64,000 nt of DNA from contig NZ_JAPELX010000001.1 of assembly GCF_026343335.1 (NCBI RefSeq), positions 682,001-746,000 of the forward strand, read 5' to 3'. Within the stretch, counting starts at the first letter, position 1. Each line of letters opens with the position of its first letter. Below the pieces are notes generated by a model. The model had not been told where the DNA came from, did not search any database, and saw only the letters and a list, made by a program, of their open reading frames with translations. Below, piece by piece: positions 61,867 through 64,000 of the stretch. Made by a program: the position numbers and the translations under genes. The stretch is from Streptomyces sp. NBC_00078. GTDB lineage: Bacteria > Actinomycetota > Actinomycetes > Streptomycetales > Streptomycetaceae.

Positions 61867-63204
61867 ATGCAGGAAAGGAGAAGCGCCGGCCCTCCGGCCG
61901 GGCCTGGCGTGACCTCGGTGATCCGACGTCTCGTTCCCTCCGCCTACCGGCCCGTCCTCGTCGACCGGGTGTTCAGGCGACTGATCCTCGGCTTCGGTGT
62001 CTCCAGCCTCGGGGACGGCATGAGCTTCGTGGCGGTGGCGTGGCTCGCCATCGAGCTCGCTCCGCAGGCCGGCGCGGGGCTGTGGGTCGGTGGCGCGGTC
62101 GCCGCGTACACCCTGCCGGGTGTGCTCGGCGCGCTGGTGCTGGGCCGCCGGCTGCGCCGGGTGCCGGCCAGGCGGCTGCTGATCGCCGACAGCGTGGTGC
62201 GCGGAGTGTTCCTCGGCGCCGTGCCGCTCGCCCGGTTCACCGGACTGCTGTCGCCGCCGCTGTACGTCGTACTGCTCGCGCTCTCGTCACTGCTGCACGC
62301 CTGGGGCAGCGCGGGCAAGTACACGCTGCTCGCCGAGCTGCTGCCGGAGGACCGGCGGCTCGCCGGGAACACCCTCGTCAGCTCGCTCAACTTCGCGGCC
62401 ACGATCGCCGGGCCCGCCGTCGCCGGTGTGCTGGTGACGTACGTGAGCTCCGCGCTCGTGCTCGGCCTGGACGCCCTCACCTACGTGTTCCTCGTGGTGC
62501 TCGTCGTGCGCACCCGGCTGCCGGAGTCGGGGCACGTCTCGCCCGTCGACCGGGCGGCCGCGCGCGGCGGGCTCGCCCTGCTGCGCTCCCGTCCCGAGCT
62601 GCTCGGTCTGCTGACGCTCACCTGGTTCTTCAACCTGCTGTACGGCCCGGTCGAGGTGGCCCTGCCGCTGCATGTGACCGACGACCTGCACGCCCCCGGC
62701 ACACTCCTGGGCCTGTACTGGATGCTGTTCGGCTTCGGCGCCGTGCTCGGCTCGCTGGGGGTGGGCGCACTGCGGCGGCTGCCCCTGTGGCCCGTGACGG
62801 TGGGCATCGTGATCGCCTGGGGGCTCTCGCTGCTGCCGTTCGGGCTGGACGTGCCGACGGCCGTCACCGTCGCGTGCTTCGCGTTCGGCGGTGTGATCTA
62901 CGGACCGTTCGTGGCGCTCTCCGTGACGCTCATGCAGACGAAGTCGCCACCACAGCACCTGGCCGCGATGCTCGCGGCCGGCAACGCCGTACTGCTCACC
63001 GCGTCGCCGCTCGGCACGGCGCTCGGCGGACCGCTCATCGCGGCGCTGGGCCCGCGGGCGACACTCGGCGGATCGGGGCTCGCCACGGTGGTGCTCGGCG
63101 CCATCGCGTGCCTTCTGCTGGCGGCCCGGCGCGCGAACCACGGTCCGGACGGGTTCCGGAACCGATCAGGAATCGAGAAGCGCCGGTCCGCGGACCGCGG
63201 ATAA
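61867..63204 (+). CDS. MFS transporter
   Basis: A 445-residue membrane transporter with about 12 helices. The N-terminal helix is ILGFGVSSLGDGMSFVAVAW. The loop 2-3 has the MFS pattern ALVLGRRLRRVPARRLLIAD. Later helices include LLTLTWFFNLLYGPVEVALP. It resembles multidrug-type MFS_1/EntS-like exporters. The ATG follows GGAGGCAGG. It is followed after 33 bases by the VOC protein gene. Confidence 0.9.
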   Translation: MQERRSAGPPAGPGVTSVIRRLVPSAYRPVLVDRVFRRLILGFGVSSLGDGMSFVAVAWLAIELAPQAGAGLWVGGAVAAYTLPGVLGALVLGRRLRRVPARRLLIADSVVRGVFLGAVPLARFTGLLSPPLYVVLLALSSLLHAWGSAGKYTLLAELLPEDRRLAGNTLVSSLNFAATIAGPAVAGVLVTYVSSALVLGLDALTYVFLVVLVVRTRLPESGHVSPVDRAAARGGLALLRSRPELLGLLTLTWFFNLLYGPVEVALPLHVTDDLHAPGTLLGLYWMLFGFGAVLGSLGVGALRRLPLWPVTVGIVIAWGLSLLPFGLDVPTAVTVACFAFGGVIYGPFVALSVTLMQTKSPPQHLAAMLAAGNAVLLTASPLGTALGGPLIAALGPRATLGGSGLATVVLGAIACLLLAARRANHGPDGFRNRSGIEKRRSADRG

Positions 63205-63237
63205 CGTGACCGCAGAACCACGACCTCAGGAGTGACC

Positions 63238-63594
63238 ATGGCCGGCTCACCCACTCAGGGAATCAGGACCGTGCTGCACCCCGTGACCGACGTCGCGGCC
63301 GCCAGGGAGGTGTACGCCGCCCTGCTGGGCGTGCCCCCGGTGGCCGACGAGTCCCACTACGTCGGCTTCGAGGCCGGGGGCCGGCACATCGGGCTGGTGC
63401 CGGGTGGCGGGCCGCAGGGCGTGACCTCGCCGGTGACCTACTGGCAGGTGCCGGACACCGAGGGGAAACTCGCCGAGGTGACCGCCGCGGGTGCCACCGT
63501 GAAGGAGCCCGCGCACGACGTCGGCGGCGGCCATCCGCCGGCCACCTTCACCGACCCCGACGGCAACGTCCTCGGGCTGCTGCAGGACCGCTGA
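63238..63594 (+). CDS. VOC/glyoxalase-family protein
   Basis: A 118-residue protein with the paired beta-alpha-beta-beta-beta modules: VLHPVTDVAAAREVYAALLG, YVGFEAGGRHIGLVPGGG, WQVPDTEGKLAEVTAAGATV and TFTDPDGNVLGLLQDR (metal Glu replaced in the last motif). It may bind a small ligand or antibiotic rather than act as a glyoxalase. The ATG at 63238 follows AGGAGTGACC. Confidence 0.85.
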   Translation: MAGSPTQGIRTVLHPVTDVAAAREVYAALLGVPPVADESHYVGFEAGGRHIGLVPGGGPQGVTSPVTYWQVPDTEGKLAEVTAAGATVKEPAHDVGGGHPPATFTDPDGNVLGLLQDR

Positions 63595-63657
63595 GCCCCG
63601 GTCCCCCGCCGGCCACCGGCGCCCGCTCCCCGCCCCGGCCCGACAGATGGAGAGACG

Positions 63658-64000
<343 letters not shown>

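Overview
The window is high-GC actinobacterial chromosome and looks like Streptomyces. Starts are often GTG, third codon positions are strongly G/C, and several gene families are typical of that genus: an XRE-DUF5753/DUF397 pair, two PF04672-type methyltransferases, a SpoIIE phosphatase, RsbW-like ATPases, an Rv1733c-like membrane protein and DUF6643. No rRNA, tRNA, CRISPR array or biosynthetic gene cluster was seen.

Layout. 1-17.7 kb: chromosomal genes (GAF-type regulator, 3-hydroxybutyrate dehydrogenase, NUDIX hydrolase, apolipoprotein N-acyltransferase, O-antigen-ligase-like protein, glutamate-racemase-like protein, HpnB-like glycosyltransferase, TerD-TerA fusion, MOSC protein, beta-helix/AAA+ fusion, large membrane hydrolase, DeoR regulator, SRPBCC protein). 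17.7-22.7 kb: a nested mobile island. A ~190 bp inverted-repeat element is followed by an IS630 copy and then an IS481 copy whose transposase is interrupted by a 2.44 kb group II intron with an RT-HNH protein. Removing 20070-22510 restores a 318-codon transposase. 22.7-31.5 kb: a PLP-dependent cysteine synthase-like gene, an RsbW-like ATPase, a SHOCT/ABC-transporter operon, and a divergent TetR-cupin-DUF4865-phosphotriesterase operon whose last gene is frameshifted in a C10 run. 31.5-36.7 kb: a class II ketol-acid reductoisomerase that resembles plant plastid enzymes, divergent from an IlvY-like LysR regulator, then an RpiB-psuK-psuG pseudouridine operon. 36.7-42.7 kb: decayed genes (LuxR N-terminal relic, a gene with an in-frame TGA, DeoR C-terminal relic) among ROK, AlkB, RlmG-like, class II aldolase and SIS isomerase genes. 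42.8-51.5 kb: GH15, HtrA-like protease, FemAB/GNAT-like, YCII, TfoX-like, SMP-30 and two tandem secreted SH3-like proteins. 51.6-53.0 kb: a second copy of the inverted-repeat element (opposite orientation) with a second IS630 copy (same orientation as the first) at its edge. 53-58 kb: two paralogous methyltransferases bracketing a SpoIIE phosphatase, an RsbW-like ATPase and an XRE/DUF397 pair. 58-64 kb: secreted GH5 enzyme controlled by a divergent LacI regulator through two perfect 12-bp palindromes, then DUF2071, lipoprotein, MFS transporter, VOC protein and the start of a UvrA-like gene.

Working together: PsuK and PsuG would turn pseudouridine into uracil and ribose 5-phosphate, and the RpiB-type isomerase upstream is placed to pass the sugar on. 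The SIS isomerase and class II aldolase form an amino-sugar or ketohexose route whose DeoR regulator survives only as a fragment. The XRE, DUF397 and methyltransferase genes overlap by ATGA and should be translated together. The two IS630 copies (direct, 33.9 kb apart) and the two inverted-repeat elements (inverted) give this region clear potential for deletion or inversion.
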